Below are positions 14,940-26,878 of a stretch of 64,000 nucleotides of DNA, piece after piece. Source of the stretch: Actinomucor elegans (Eukaryota; Mucoromycota; Mucoromycetes; Mucorales; Mucoraceae). Under the pieces are notes generated by a model. The model searched no databases, was not told the DNA's origin, and saw nothing but the letters and a program-made list of their open reading frames with translations. The DNA is taken from contig JAMSLZ010000004.1 in assembly GCA_026027325.1 (NCBI GenBank), forward strand, positions 1,240,001 to 1,304,000, written 5' to 3'. Numbering within the stretch: position 1 is the first letter of the stretch; the number at the start of each line of letters is the position of its first letter. Both the position numbers and the translations under genes were made by a program.

Positions 14940-15204
14940 ATTCGTCTCGTAGTAGGCGATATTGAGCGTGAAACAAAAAGATTTTCTCGAGGAAAAGAAC
15001 ACCCACTTCTGATAATTTTTTCGAAACAGGCTGCAAAAAACTATCCGGCCCGGACAATCTCAGGTCCAGTCATTATTATGCAGAAGCTCTATATTGGGGC
15101 TACGCTAAACGATTGGAGCACCTGGGGGGCATAATGGGGGAAAGTAAAGACAAATTGCTATCAAGCAAACAGTTGGAATCCTTCTCTCTTTCTTTATAGG
15201 CACG
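14940..15204. promoter_or_regulatory. bidirectional RIX7 / RPL20 promoter
   Basis: Only 265 bp separate the start codons of RIX7 (minus) and RPL20 (plus), so both must share this control region. It holds AT-rich blocks near the RIX7 side (GATAATTTTTTCG) and a pyrimidine-rich run before the RPL20 start (CTTCTCTCTTTCTTTATAGG), which is usual for ribosomal protein genes. No specific factor site could be assigned. Confidence 0.6.
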
Positions 15205-16298
15205 ATGGCTAGAGTAAGTTATCATCAAGCATTGTGCAATGAGATAATGAGAAAAAGACATCAGCAAAAGCCTAATGGATGTTGAAGCATCGATGCATTT
15301 AGATGGTTATAGTATAGATGCAATCCATCCGTCCATCCATCCATCCATCTATTCATTCAACCATCATCAAACATCGATAGAAACATCATATACAACGAAT
15401 ACAGCAAGAACCGTGTTATATTCTCGGTCTTGACACGACAAAAAAATACCAACATGAATCTAATTCAACGTCAAAATGGAATGATCTTGGTGTCTTTTTC
15501 TCAAAATCTCATTTACAATTCAATTATAGCAACCAATAGTGCACATGTACTAACGCGTCCTTTTCTCCTTCTTCTTCGAATTGCATAGTTCCACGAATAT
15601 CAGGTAAAAATGCATATAGAAACACTGTAATTTATTCAATCGAAAACTAACTTTTTTTTCATTTACAGGTGGTTGGTCGTAAACTCCCTTCCGCCCAGGA
15701 GGTTGCTCCTAAGCTTTTCCGTATGCGTATCTTCGCTCCCAACGTTGTTGTTGCCAAGTCTCGTTTCTGGTACTTCTTGAAGAAGCTCCGTAAGGTCAAG
15801 AAGGCTGCTGGTGAGATTGTCTCCGTCAATGTCGTACGTATTAAGGATATATATATATATATATATATATATAAAGACACGTATATTCATCAATTTGCAA
15901 ATAGATTGCCGAGAAGCGTCCTGAACAAATCAAGAACTTCGGTATCTGGATCCGTTACGATTCTCGCTCCGGTACTCACAACATGTACAAGGAATACCGT
16001 GCTATGCGTCGTGTTGAAGCTGTCGAGACTTGTTGTATGTATTATTATGCGATTGATATACCTTTTTACTGAATACAATTACATTATAGACCAAGACATG
16101 GCTGCTCGTCACCGTGCTCGTTTCAGATCTGTTCAAATCATCCGTGTCGCTGAAGTCAAGGATGCCGATGTCCGTCGTCAATACATCAAGCAACTCTTGA
16201 CCCCCAAGCTTGCTTTCCCCTTGCCTCACCGTCTTGCCAACGTCGACAAGAAGCACCGTGCTCTTTTCGTCGCCAAGAGACCCACCACTTTCTATTAA
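15205..16298 (+). CDS. RPL20: 60S ribosomal protein L20 (eL20, L18a)
   Basis: Structural protein of the large ribosomal subunit. Five exons give about 175 residues, the usual length. Exon 1 holds only ATG GCT AGA (15205-15213); exon 2 is 15 nt (15589-15603, FHEYQ); exon 3 is 15669-15833 ([20 protein letters not shown]); exon 4 is 15905-16034; exon 5 is 16090-16298, ending TFY and TAA. Signatures include [30 protein letters not shown] and [13 protein letters not shown]. Intron 1 (375 nt) is long for this locus and includes a CCAT tetranucleotide repeat (about 15326-15350). Intron 3 carries a TA microsatellite (about 15846-15873). Codon use is much more C-rich at third positions than in neighbouring genes, consistent with very high expression. 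No snoRNA boxes could be supported in intron 1. Confidence 0.96.
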
Positions 16299-18145
16299 AT
16301 CATTTTTTAGCCTGTGTAAAATTTCTAACACTTTCTTTTTCTTACCATTAAAAGAATACTTTTTGATAGTTTGAAAATATGTACTGATTGATATACTTGG
16401 ATTTTATGTGTGTGCCGTCATTAATTGACATGAATGGGCTTCTTATAAGAAGGAGGGGGAAGTGGTTAATATATGGACTACGAGAGAATTGGTCCTGAAT
16501 ATGGGACTATGATGAGGTAGACATAGCAATCATATATTGAATTCGAAGATGAGATGTGTTACCCACGCTATGGCAACCAATTATTGTTCCTGAGGCCAAT
16601 ATTGCTGGCTGCTATTCATTAATATACATGGCTCGTCTTTTGTAAGGGGCAACTATTAAATTTTTTTTTTTCTTCAACCTAACTAAAACTTCGAAATGAA
16701 CGCAATGTAAATAAAATCACATACAATGAAAAAGAAATTGTGTTCAATATAAATTATATTTTGATGTAACAAGCAAGAGTTGTATATAGGAATGAAATTA
16801 CTGAGAATATTAGGACATTGGTCCAAATTGACACTATAATGCTCACTTAAACTGGCAATGAAGCAAATGATATCTCTAGTCAATAAAGCTCATATCTAAG
16901 AGTTGATGTAACATGGCTTTTCTTTGTTTTGTTTTTTACTGAGTAACAACATACTATACTATTTCGTTCGGCGTTTTGTATCACTTGCTTTAAAATGATT
17001 GACATATCTGTTAAACTAGAATGCTTTTAGCCAGACAGTCTATCCATCGACTTGTATAAGTATTCAGCTTAAATGTCCTTTTATTTTTGATCTGTCGAAA
17101 GGTTTCTTAATAACTCCATCTACTAGTTTATGTAAATTTACTTGAATGAGTTTTCTATTTATCCTTTTACTTTACATTCAAGAGACATGGTATTGGTATC
17201 TATTCATTAATGACAACATTAATAGATTCAAAGGCTCGTTCTAAGCATAGCATACTGATTAGATGTGACATTAAGCCAAGATCAGTTGAAAAATTCGCAA
17301 ATCCGTAGATCAAATTTAAATAAGTATAAAAAAAAATACAATACAGCTAATAAAATATATTATAATTTTAAAACATCATCAATCGAGAAATGTATGGATC
17401 AATAGATCTATTCGTTTATACGACTAAATAAATGATATTTACTGTCATTTGTTGATATGTGGTATACTTACGATGCTTATAGATATACCATACCAAGGTT
17501 AGCCTTGATTTTTTTTTTTTTTTTTTTTAAAAAAAAAGCGTTATTATTACTATGTACCCCGCTTGGGCTTCACATAAAGATAATAAATTGCCGTTCTTAT
17601 ACTTGTACAGATAACGAAGTTTTTTTTTTTTACTTCTGAATTATCTAATAGAAACCAATAAAAACTAGTTTATCAATACATGTATTCTAATACTAATTCC
17701 CAAGCTCCATTAATTATATATTTATACTTTAAACTTGGATAGAAACAATTGTGGATATGATCATTAGGTCACGTCAATCCCAATAAAATCAAATGCAAAA
17801 CTACAGAAAACCCATAGCAAAGTACTACGTATCCTCCATTACTAAAACTACACAGGAAAAACTATTTTTTTTCTAAACCCTACCAAACAATGTTTCTCGT
17901 AGTTGGATGCTCACAGAACTAGTATTTGAAGCAAACCTAGTGAAATATCGAACAACTCTACTGACTCCGAAGGAGTAGTTGTGTAATATGACCTGTCAGT
18001 TACTACTATACTTGTACTTTGGCTAAATTCAACAATTAAAGACAGTGCTTTTATTATTTTTCAATCAGATAATTCGCCATAATTGGGAAAGGGATCGTTA
18101 AGTAGTTTATCGTATTATGGTATTGAGTATAAGTATTTAGTACGC

Positions 18146-18176
<31 letters not shown>

Positions 18177-18391
18177 CAGTGTTTGCGAATCAGATCGAGG
18201 CAAAGCGCAAAATATAACTTTTGATAAGTCATTAATATAGTATCAGTAGATAAACCAATCGCCTGGTTATGCCGACCTTTTTGGCATACATAAAACTGCT
18301 GTATGATTTATACACAAACTCAACATTAGAAATTAAGTAGCAATAGATGGCTCTTTTGTGAAATTACAATGCATTAAAACTATTAAACTAT
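16299..18391. other. intergenic region, one repeat unit, long A/T runs
   Basis: No gene is supported. Contents: one diverged repeat unit on the minus strand near 17240-17300 (GATGT at 17262-17266, read on minus as GGCTTAATGTCACATCTAAT), a T20A9 block at 17509-17537, and an A28 run at 18146-18173. The right end is the 3' flank of NOP2. Confidence 0.55.
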
Positions 18392-20406
18392 TTATTTTTT
18401 GAGACCTTTTCTCTTCTTTTGTGTCAACTTGGTTTCTATTGTTGTAAATAAGTGTTAGAATAGACTTAGAAAGCAGTTCGATAATTGACTTACCCTCTAT
18501 ATATTTGGCATCTTCTTCGTCGTTGAAAGCAACAGACTCTTCTTGTTTTTTGGGCTTTGTATCATCATCTTCAGCATACTTGCTCTCTGTTGACTGATCA
18601 TCCTTGTGATTATCGAATTTGTTATCCATCTTTTTGAACTTTGCAACATAGAAACCATCCATGTTATGAACATGAGGATAGAAACGACGCGTTAATTTGA
18701 CACTAGGGTGGAAAGTCTTTCCACGATATGAGACGAAACCTTCACGACCAAAGTCCAGAGTAGTAGGAACCAACTTGACATTAGGACGTTTTAATAAAGC
18801 GTAATTCACCACAGCTTCATTTTCTTCTACTGTAACTGAACAAGTAGAATATACAATATAACCACCTGTCTTGGATTTAGCATCTACGGAATCAATAGCA
18901 GCCAAAATAAGTTGCTTTTGAAGGAAAGGGATATCGATAAAGTCTTTTTCAGTCTTGTTTAATTTCACACTAGCATCCTTGGAGATGACACCTGTACCAG
19001 AACAGGGAGCATCAAGCAAGACACGATCAAAACCACCAACAACCTTGGGGAATTCACGACCATCGTAGTTACAAACAATAGCATTCTTGACACCCATACG
19101 ATGAATATTGGCAATTAAACTCTTCAAACGATCTTTGGTGGCATCATTGGCGAATACCATACCTGTGTTCTTTTGTAAAGCAGCAATGTATGTAGTTTTA
19201 CCACCGGGAGCAGAAGCCATATCGAGCACACGCTCGTTAGGTTGAGGTGCTAATGCCATCACTGGTAAGAAAGAAGAGGCTGCTTGAAGCATATAATGAC
19301 CAGCAAGATATTCAGGTGTAGCACCAATGGGCACTTGAGAATCAAATACTTGAAGACCAACCTTACTCCATTTACCAATAGGTTCAAGATTGACACCACG
19401 GTTAATCAAAGCTTGAGCAAGATCACGACGACGTGTCTTTAAAGTGTTGGTACGGATGGTAACTGGACGAGGCACTTCGTTAGCTTCGAAAAACTCGATA
19501 GCTTCTGAAACTGGGAAGAGGTTGAAAAGCTTCTCAGCCAAGAATTCTGAATAACCATAGTAACTGGCAATATCTTTGATTAAACGATCAACATAATCCT
19601 GACGATCCTTGGTAGGATCACGAAGCTTTCTAAAGTCGTTGAGAACATTCACAATGTCCTTGAGACGCTGGCTGACGACAGTAACATCGGCAGTCAACTC
19701 TTCTTCATCACCCTCGGGAAGAAGATAACGTTCATCATCTTCGAGCTCACTATCTTGGTTGGCTTGTTCTTTTAATTCAGCTTCAGCATCGGCAGCAGCG
19801 CGAGCAGCACGAGCTTCAATTTTACGAGACTTGCGTTCATCAAGACCTTCACCCTATACAGAATAAAACAGTTTAATTCGATACTCATTGATTGTCATTT
19901 GGTCAAGATCTATATACCTCGGCGATCTCATCACTGTCATACTCGTCCTCATCCTCTTCTTCTTCATCTTCTTGTCCCAATTCCATTTCTTCTTCAGAAT
20001 CAGAACCAAGGAAATCACCATCAGCTTGAGGGAACATATCCTGCTCTTCCTCTTCGCTTTCTTCTTGCTCCTCAACACTATCGTTATCGCTGCCGGCATT
20101 TTCAACGTCGCTCATGTCAAATTCGTCGTTCTCTACATCGCTGTTATCATCAGAAGCCACTTCAAGGTTGTCCCAGAGATCTTCCTCAGGTTCTTCACGA
20201 GCAACAGGCTTGCTGGTCTTGGCCTTTTTGTTGTTTTTCTTGGGCTCTTCAGCTGTGTTTTGACGTTTCTTATTGTTGCTTTTCTTTTCGGCAGCAGCGG
20301 CTTTGGCCTTGTTGAGTCTGGCCTTGGCTCGCTTGGAAGGGCCGTCAAATTTAGGTTTTTCAAGAGGCTCGGGAGCTCCTTGCTTGTTCTTTGCTTTGTA
20401 TCCCAT
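18392..20406 (-). CDS. NOP2: NOP2, 25S rRNA cytosine-C5 methyltransferase
   Basis: Nucleolar m5C methyltransferase of large-subunit rRNA, required for pre-60S maturation. Exon 1 starts at 20406 (MGYKAKNKQGAPEP), is Lys-rich, and ends in a long acidic region. Intron 1 joins EIAE to GEGLDERKSRK. The catalytic domain contains PRPVTIRTNTLK, SAM site DMASAPGGKTTYIAAL, DAPCSGTGVISKD (Cys of motif IV) and YSTCSVTVEENE (Cys of motif VI), then FYPHVHNMDGFYVAKFKK. The last intron, after KYIE, gives the basic end TKLTQKKRKGLKK with TAA at 18392-18394. Reading through that intron would give a longer but implausible tail. The antisense of the acidic region produces long hydrophobic open frames that are shadows. 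Length is about 630 residues, as expected. Confidence 0.95.
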
Positions 20407-20546
20407 TGTATAAGTTTTGTTTCTAAATCTATAAAGAAGACCTCGAAACTTATTTTTTTTGTCTGGATAAGATCAAGGAAAGGCGTAAAAGCTAAACAAG
20501 TCACATAATCAAGTCACAGCAACAATCAAGGTGGCTTGTAAATCAT

Positions 20547-20855
20547 TTATGCGGCGGCGTTTGAACATACTTTAAGGAGAAAGCAAGTTGAATACAGTCG
20601 TTCCACTGCCAATGTGAGGATTTTAAAAGTTAATTTCGCAGCATCAGAAATTCCTTCTTGAAGTGTTTCGGTATCTTTGAGCTTTTGACGTCTAACTTTA
20701 CATTTAACCAATACCCAAAATTTCTCGATGGGGTTAAGCTCTGATAAATATGGAGGAAGATACGTACACTTATTGTCTCGATTTCTTTGATTGAGCATAT
20801 CCTCTATTTGCTTATGAATCCGTGCATTATCCATTATAGAATAATACCCTCTCAT
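20547..20855 (-). pseudogene. transposase fragment (IS630/Tc1-mariner DDE type)
   Basis: The C-terminal half of a DDE transposase is readable: MDNARIHKQIEDML with the second catalytic Asp, then TYLPPYLSELNPIEKFWVLVKCKVRR with the downstream acidic residue (LNPIE.FW). The N-terminal helix-turn-helix and first Asp are not in frame nearby, and no terminal inverted repeats were seen. It is best read as a truncated relic between NOP2 and LAS1. Confidence 0.75.
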
Positions 20856-20917
20856 TTAGTCATGCTTGTCTAAAATATCCAAGATTTCTCAAAAGAATCG
20901 CATATAGTGACCAGCAA

Positions 20918-21205
20918 TTATGCCTTTTGAACCTTCCTCGTTAAAGACTTCAGGGTTTTTTTTTTTTTCAAACTTTCGGAAATTGCTTTGATACACGAAT
21001 ATTCCGCTACTGACGGGTGATTGTGTTCGAGGTGGCTACTTCTGATTACCCACAGTTGACCCTCAGCCTTTACTGTTCTTCTAACATGGGCATGTACTGG
21101 GTATACTGCTCTGCCTGTCAACATATTTGATCTTCTAATGACATTGTTGTCTTTGTCTTTGTCGACTGCCCATCCAAAGTACTTCTCAGTTTTTTGTAAT
21201 AAGAG
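20918..21205 (-). pseudogene. FAR1/MULE-like zinc-binding domain fragment
   Basis: An open frame reads EKYFGWAVDKDKDN, RRTVKAEGQLWVIRSSHLEHNHPSV and then degenerates into a Lys run. The W.I....LEHNHP wording matches the C2H2-like (FAR1/WRKY-GCM) DNA-binding domain that starts many Mutator-like transposases and FAR1-type proteins. The rest of such a protein is absent; just 3' on the same strand lies the DDE fragment of a different transposase class. Confidence 0.5.
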
Positions 21206-21934
21206 AGAAAAGGGTAGAAAAGAGTTAACATTCAGACTGATATGATTCTAGAGACCAGATCTATATTTCTGTACACCAGACACTATTAGAAGAAGATGAT
21301 TATAAGCTTGTATTTTAATGGACATAGACAACAAGAACATGTTTGGATATGTACATACAAACAATCAGAACGAGAAAATTAGCCGCCTTTTTTATTCTAA
21401 ATCTACAGGAGTGGCAAAGTATTTGTTGGAACTCTAGTAACCTTTCCAATCGCGTTTTACTTATCTGAGATGTTATGCCTTAAAGCTGTTCAGTAATAAG
21501 AAGATTCTCTGTACCCGTATCGTTAGTATTGAGAGCACGACAAAGGCGACATCACTCTACATCTATATTTAAGGGTAATCCATTAAGACAAAGAATAACT
21601 TGGCAGAGGGCACTCTATTGCATCAAGCTGCTATCTATGCTAAAAGGGTGCAGTTTTATAGAAATTAAGTTAACTATCACCTCCCAGAAAGCAGCATAAG
21701 AAAAAAACAAAAGAAAATAAGAGGTATTAAGTATTGATGGACTATAGGGATTTGGACTAGTAGCTACACCATTGGCTAATTGAAACGCAGCCGTTGTCAT
21801 TTGCATGAATGCTGATTATTTCCCAGTTTTGGCAATCTTTATCGACCTACATATTTGAACTATAATGCTTCCTAAAAAAAAGGATGAAACAGGCGCATAT
21901 TCCGTATACTTAGTTGACCGCTTCGCTCTTACAT
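21206..21934. other. intergenic, nothing identified
   Basis: Stop-rich AT-rich sequence with no gene, RNA or repeat that I can support. Confidence 0.5.
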
Positions 21935-22118
21935 TCATAGCGATGTCTTTAATTTGCTCAGGCTATTCTTGATCTGTTGCTGTATTAGTCTTTCCTCAAG
22001 GTATGCATCAGGATCAACCAGCTGATTTATAGAAAAAGGGTCCAGCTTCTCGTTTACAACGTCCATAGCTTCACGTCCCGTCTCATCGTAAATATTTCCC
22101 TGACCATCTTTCGAAGTA
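21935..22118 (-). pseudogene. orphan terminal-exon-like fragment, unrecognised
   Basis: From a plausible 3' splice site (GTTAG at 22119-22123) an open frame reads TSKDGQGNIYDETGREAM, DVVNEKLDPFSINQLVDPDA, YLEERLIQQQIKNSLSKLKT and stops at TGA (21935-21937). The charged, helical composition is clearly protein-like. No upstream exon was found before the LAS1 stop at 22507, so either the 5' exons are very short, the fragment is a gene relic, or it belongs to an alternative LAS1 3' end. The family was not recognised. Confidence 0.35.
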
Positions 22119-22506
22119 CTAACTCAGACATTTGGTTGTTTTTTCTAAAAAAAAACTTAGTTGTTCGCATAAAATCGAAATACCAAATATATAAATCGAT
22201 ATGACTAAAAACTTTCAAAAACAATGTGATATGGTACTTACATAGCCCAATATGCCATAGAATTAAGTGTACAATTTACCAATGAGCTTTGTACCAAATA
22301 AACCATTTTATTATGCAAAAGGCAGAATGAAATTGAATCGAATTTTAGTTGGGCACCGTTCAAAAGGTCCATGTGATTAATATACATTTTTTTTTTGTAG
22401 TGTAAATATCGACATTCAATTAAGATTGAAAATACATCTTTCAAAAAAAAAAAAATCAACGACAAAAAGACAAGTTCGTTTTATTATTCTACTTTGCTAG
22501 GCTACA
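22119..22506. other. intergenic, nothing identified
   Basis: Downstream flank of LAS1. AT-rich, no supported gene; an A-rich run lies near 22443-22455. Confidence 0.5.
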
Positions 22507-24288
22507 CTATTTTGAAAGTACAGACATATCAAGACAAGGTACTTTTCCGTTAGGAAGTGTACCAATAGGACAAGGAGTCCAGTCTTCATACAAGTTCCAG
22601 GCTGCTACAGTACTGTCTCCATCAATCTCCATGGGATCTTCGATCTCTTTCTTAGACTTATGCTTCTTCTTTACTGTGGTTTCTTTAGATTTAATATTTA
22701 CAAGTTGTGATTCTAATTCTTTCAGTTCGTTTGCTAGTACTTGCTCGTCATGGTCGGTGAGGGGAATATGCTTCTGATTGGCCTAAGCAAAGAGTTTAGT
22801 ACTAGTTCATATCCCTAGAAATCAAAACTTACTTTATCATTTATGGATTTTACAATCAGTTGCTCGATATATCTTGTAAAAGGTTTGATAGATTGGCCTA
22901 GTTCAGGATCTACTGCAGAAATAGATTGAAGCACATATCTAGTACTGGATATTACTCGGGTTAGTCGCTTTCATTGACCTTTAGTCACAGCTACTTACTA
23001 ATAGTTGGGGTTTCGAAGAGAAGCTTCTAAAATGTCATCTATAGATATTTGGCTCAATGTGCGGTTTTTGGGTGAATCTTGAAATTCTTGAACAAAATGC
23101 CTTAACCAACAAGCTGAATTACAAGGCTTGTTAGTACAATTGAAAAGCTTCTAATGACAAAATATTTACTGATGGTGATTAAATAGCTAGATGATTTAGT
23201 AGGGTCGTCCACTGCTTGAGTTGCCTATTGCCAACAACTAATTAGCATTAATTCGTGTGATTAATATAAGTGAGCTTACAAATGCTGCATAAGGGTTCAG
23301 TAGGCTTTCGTTGATCTCAAAGTCTATAATGATTTACTTGTGAGTCCGTTATATCATCGCCTGTCTTTTGGTATTACCATAGTTTGTATCCAACTTGGCA
23401 ACCATGCTTAATATCAACTCTCGACCAAAATTGGGAAAACCAACATCTAGACCTTGCATTAACGGTGTCCACAACTCAACCAATCCTTTTGAAATGGCCA
23501 TATCTTCTACTGTAGCACGCTTCTTTTTAGCAGTAGGTACCAATCCACCGATACCCAACAACAAAGGAATGATATCTTCTCGGATCACTTCATCATCAAT
23601 AATTTCGATCAAAGCTTGGATGCATGCAACATAAGGATTAGGATCACTCTTTCTTCCCGAGTATTTATCTTTGATATAAGCTTTGCGACACTCTTTATAT
23701 TGGTTCAACTTGGATTTGATCTCTGGGTTTTGTTGGAAGGCTTTCTTTTGTTCTAAACTCTTAATGTTGCGAATCCAATAATTGTCGTGAAGCCAACCAA
23801 CGGCTTGAAGAGCACCTCCACGAAGTACTGTCAAACTAGGTAAACGTTCATGGGTACTAGCATGACGCAAATCGACAAACCAAGAAGGAAGTCCCATATT
23901 CCTGGCTAATGTCTGGATCGATTTGGCAAATCTACCCTTTTGTTCACGATCCACGAGACCATTGACAAAGCGAACAATAGCCATAGCATACATGAGTCGA
24001 AGTTCTTTATGTGATAAGGGCTGACCTGCCAATTCGTCGCGAATGATAATTTCGATAAAAGCTGCCGTCATTTCAACTGAGGAAGGAATTTCCCCTCTAT
24101 TTATCCAAGTCTGGACCTAAGACAAACATGTTTAGTGCTATGAAAACCTCGGTGTGTTTTCATTAATTTACTCTATCGATACCAAGTTTAACATCTTCAA
24201 CTCGGGTTTTTCTATCTGCAAAGAGCCAATGATACACAGCTTCAAACTCTTGGTAGTTTATCCAAGGTACAATACGGGTCTGTAGCAT
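22507..24288 (-). CDS. LAS1: LAS1, ITS2-cleaving endoribonuclease
   Basis: HEPN nuclease that, with Grc3, cuts ITS2 at site C2 during 60S maturation. The start at 24288 gives MLQTRIVPWINYQEFEAVYH; the first intron follows KLGIDR. The main exon includes the catalytic HEPN motif in WFVDLRHASTHERLPSL (RHASTH, the R-x4-H pattern) and GWLHDNYW. Several small introns break the less conserved C-terminal part between about 22780 and 23380. The last exon ends with a Lys-rich stretch and the family-typical NLYEDWTPCPIGTLPNGKVP before TAG at 22507-22509. Length is roughly 480 residues. It is divergent from the Ett1-like gene and follows other pre-60S genes in the same region. Confidence 0.9.
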
Positions 24289-24436
24289 GTTTAGAGTGAA
24301 GGAAAAAAAAAAAAGAAATGTTAGCAATTTGGCAGGTCAATTTTAAATCTAAGCCACTAATCAAAGTAATAAAGGTCCTTTCAGTGTTTATGCGTCTTTT
24401 ATCTAATACACACAAAAAAAAAAAAACCTTTTATAA
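24289..24436. promoter_or_regulatory. bidirectional LAS1 / Ett1-like promoter
   Basis: The two start codons are 148 bp apart and face away from each other, so the control region is shared. It contains two A-rich runs (about 24302-24314 and 24412-24426), each just upstream of one start codon. No factor site was assigned. Confidence 0.5.
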
Positions 24437-25737
24437 ATGTCTAAACGCGCCAACGAAAACCAAGATCCCATTGTAGAAAGCAAACGTAGTCGTTCCACCA
24501 AAGAAGGTCATGCTGCCGACTGTTCCGACTCTTTATGCCAAGGTTGCGATGTTGGTGAAGTTGAGATCTCGTTTGTTCGTAAAGACGCTAATGGTCAGCC
24601 TATTGATACTGAGCCTACTGCACAAGAGCTTTTAGCTATGGCCATTGATGAAGCAGCCAATGATACCGAGGATGAAAGTAACGGTATGGCAAGTCGCCTG
24701 TTTGATATGGCTATTGAGAAATATCAAAAAGATGAGCCCGAGAACCGTGTTGGCTATGCTACCTGTTTGGTCGAGCTCGGTAGAACCATCCAGGTTGAAG
24801 AAAGTATCAGTGAGGGCCTTGAGATTTTGCGTGGCGAGTTGAAAAAGCAACCCAAGAACAAAGAAGTCCTATTCAAATTAGCTGGTGCTGCTATCGCGCT
24901 TGCTACTTTCAAGCGCAAGAGTCAAGACGCATATTTCGAGAAACAAGAAGCTGAATTGGAAGGCAGTGATGGTGAAATGGATGAAGTTGCCTATGGCGAA
25001 CTTTTACAAAAGCAAGAGCTGTCCAAAGACGAAATCAAGTTGTATAAAGAAGCTATCCAACGTGCCAATGAAGCGTTTGAGGATATTCAATCTGAAGATT
25101 TAAAGCAAGCCCAAACTGTCATGCATGAATTAAGAGCATATGGTCAGTTATTGACTCAACCTTTCCATCAAGAACACTCGAATGCTGTCTTGGATGCTGT
25201 CATTCAGTTGATTGAAAAAATGCCAGGACATCAAGAAGATGATGAACTATTGACTTTGTGGGCTGCTTGTCTTTTACATCAAGAAAAGTTTATTGAAGAT
25301 AAAAAGAAGCAACTTGCCATTTTGAATAAAGCGGACGCTTTACTGATCAAATCAAACAAATTACACATAGAAAAGCACGGCAAGGGGAATCCTTGGGTTT
25401 ATGAAATGGTATGGTATTAATGAAATGTGTGGTCATGGTCTAACTGATATCCTTGACAGATTGCCATGTTGCGCATCAATCAATCCAACTTGGCTGATGA
25501 CGAGGACCAGGCTTTGGATTTTTATGATATGGCTATTGTCGCATTCAAGGAAGCTCATGCCTTAAGTCCAGGTATACTATCCTTCTTGGATCACTGCCCT
25601 TTTATCACAATTAACGTTTTGTATCAATAGATAATACCAAGCTTGCTGAAATGGTGAATATGCTTCAGACAATGCAAGATGTAGAAGGAGGTGAAGAAGA
25701 AGAAGAGGAGGAGGAGGAAGAAGAAGAGGAGGAGTAG
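24437..25737 (+). CDS. helical TPR-like protein, tentatively Ett1/Nro1 family
   Basis: Three exons. The N-terminus is basic (MSKRANENQDP..SKRSRS) and is followed by an all-helical region with repeat-like segments such as ASRLFDMAIEKYQKDEPENR, GLEILRGELKKQPKNKEVLF and ALDFYDMAIVAFKEAHALSP, ending in an almost pure Glu tail. Introns: after VYEM (GTATGG to GACAG) and after LSP (GTATAC to ATAG). Length is about 395 residues. This architecture, helical repeats with an acidic end and about 400 residues, resembles fungal Ett1/Nro1 proteins, which act in translation termination in budding yeast and in Ofd1 control in fission yeast. The match is from general layout, so the assignment is tentative. Confidence 0.5.
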
Positions 25738-26801
25738 ATCATATATGTGAATAACTATTAATAAAATATGTACAAATAATAACGAAAATCAACCTGTTTT
25801 TTTTTGTTCTTTTTTTAATGAAAGGACAAACCAATACTCCTATATCATCGGATGCGTCAAAATACCTGTTTGTATTCAGAAGTAATAGTATCTTAAGGTT
25901 GGTCCTTGAGTTTAAATAACAAGTTAATAACCGCCAAATATCACCGTTTTTATGCGTTTCGTTAAAAGTGAAAATGGACAATGGCAAAAAAGTGCAATAT
26001 TCACTGTCCAATAAAGTTCGATCTTTCTCAAAGCTTAGTTTTTGGTTGGATATGCGGCTTGAAAATTGATATTATTACAATTATAAAATGACATCAGCGG
26101 GAATTCCTAGCTTGAATCTATAATAAACAATGTTTAGTGTAAAAATTCTTATATGCGGTGGTGGTGGTTGTGATTTTTTTTTTTTGTAGGGGAGCGAGCT
26201 CCATTTTTATTTAAGGTCCTTTAAACGTCAGGTATGTAGTTGTGATGATGATGATGGATAATAATTCAAATAGCGCCAACCAGTGAAATCAATGAATCAT
26301 AGCATCAACAAAATATTAATTCAGTAATGAATGCTGGTCATCAACAAAAAGTAATATGACGGTGCATATATATATATATATAGTAACAATACTATCCGCC
26401 GACAATATCTTTGAATTGAGAGGCGATTGAATATGTCTAATATTACCTAATATCAAATGTACTAATATTTAACCGATAATAGCAATGTAAACTCGAATCT
26501 CATGTGGAGAGCAGCTTGATCAGCTACTACGAATAATGCAAAGAATAGCCGTTTTAATGAACGAAACGTTAAAAATAACTTATGTCAAAAGGAAACGTGC
26601 TTTGGCTTGGAACAGCGGGAACTTCTCCTACTTGTCCTACAGTCGGATATACTTCATATAACTAGCTACCGGTAGATTCCTTTTTACCAAGCGTTAATTT
26701 GGATTTTCAAGTGTCTTTAGAAAAAGATGCAGTATTTGTAACGTTCGCCAGGAGTACCATGTTGCCTTATACTGCAATGTGTATAACTCAGGCTCCGCGA
26801 T
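25738..26801. other. intergenic, microsatellite only
   Basis: No supported gene. It contains a GATGATGAT run near 26243-26255 and a TA microsatellite near 26366-26382. The right end is the promoter of the small membrane-protein ORF. Confidence 0.5.
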
Positions 26802-26809
26802 TATATAAA
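26802..26809 (+). promoter_or_regulatory. TATA box of the small membrane-protein ORF
   Basis: TATATAAA, 70 bp upstream of the ATG at 26879. It is followed by a pyrimidine-rich stretch (TTCTTCCTTTCTTTTTAC) ending close to the start codon, a common layout for strongly transcribed fungal genes. Confidence 0.5.
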
Positions 26810-26878
26810 CAATAGGGTACTCGAAGACCTGGGATTGAGTCTGTTTCTTCCTTTCTTTTTACTTTTTTACTATTCAAC

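Noticed and set aside
15214..15588. snoRNA in the long first intron of RPL20
   Set aside because: No proper C/D or H/ACA boxes with guide pairing could be seen.
19888..20508. Hydrophobic open frames on the plus strand opposite NOP2
   Set aside because: They are the antisense of the Glu/Asp/Lys-rich NOP2 N-terminus, which always yields Phe/Leu/Ser-rich frames.
22238..22465. 75-codon frame between LAS1 and the orphan exon
   Set aside because: Rich in Phe/Leu/Tyr from T-rich DNA, no homology and no good context.
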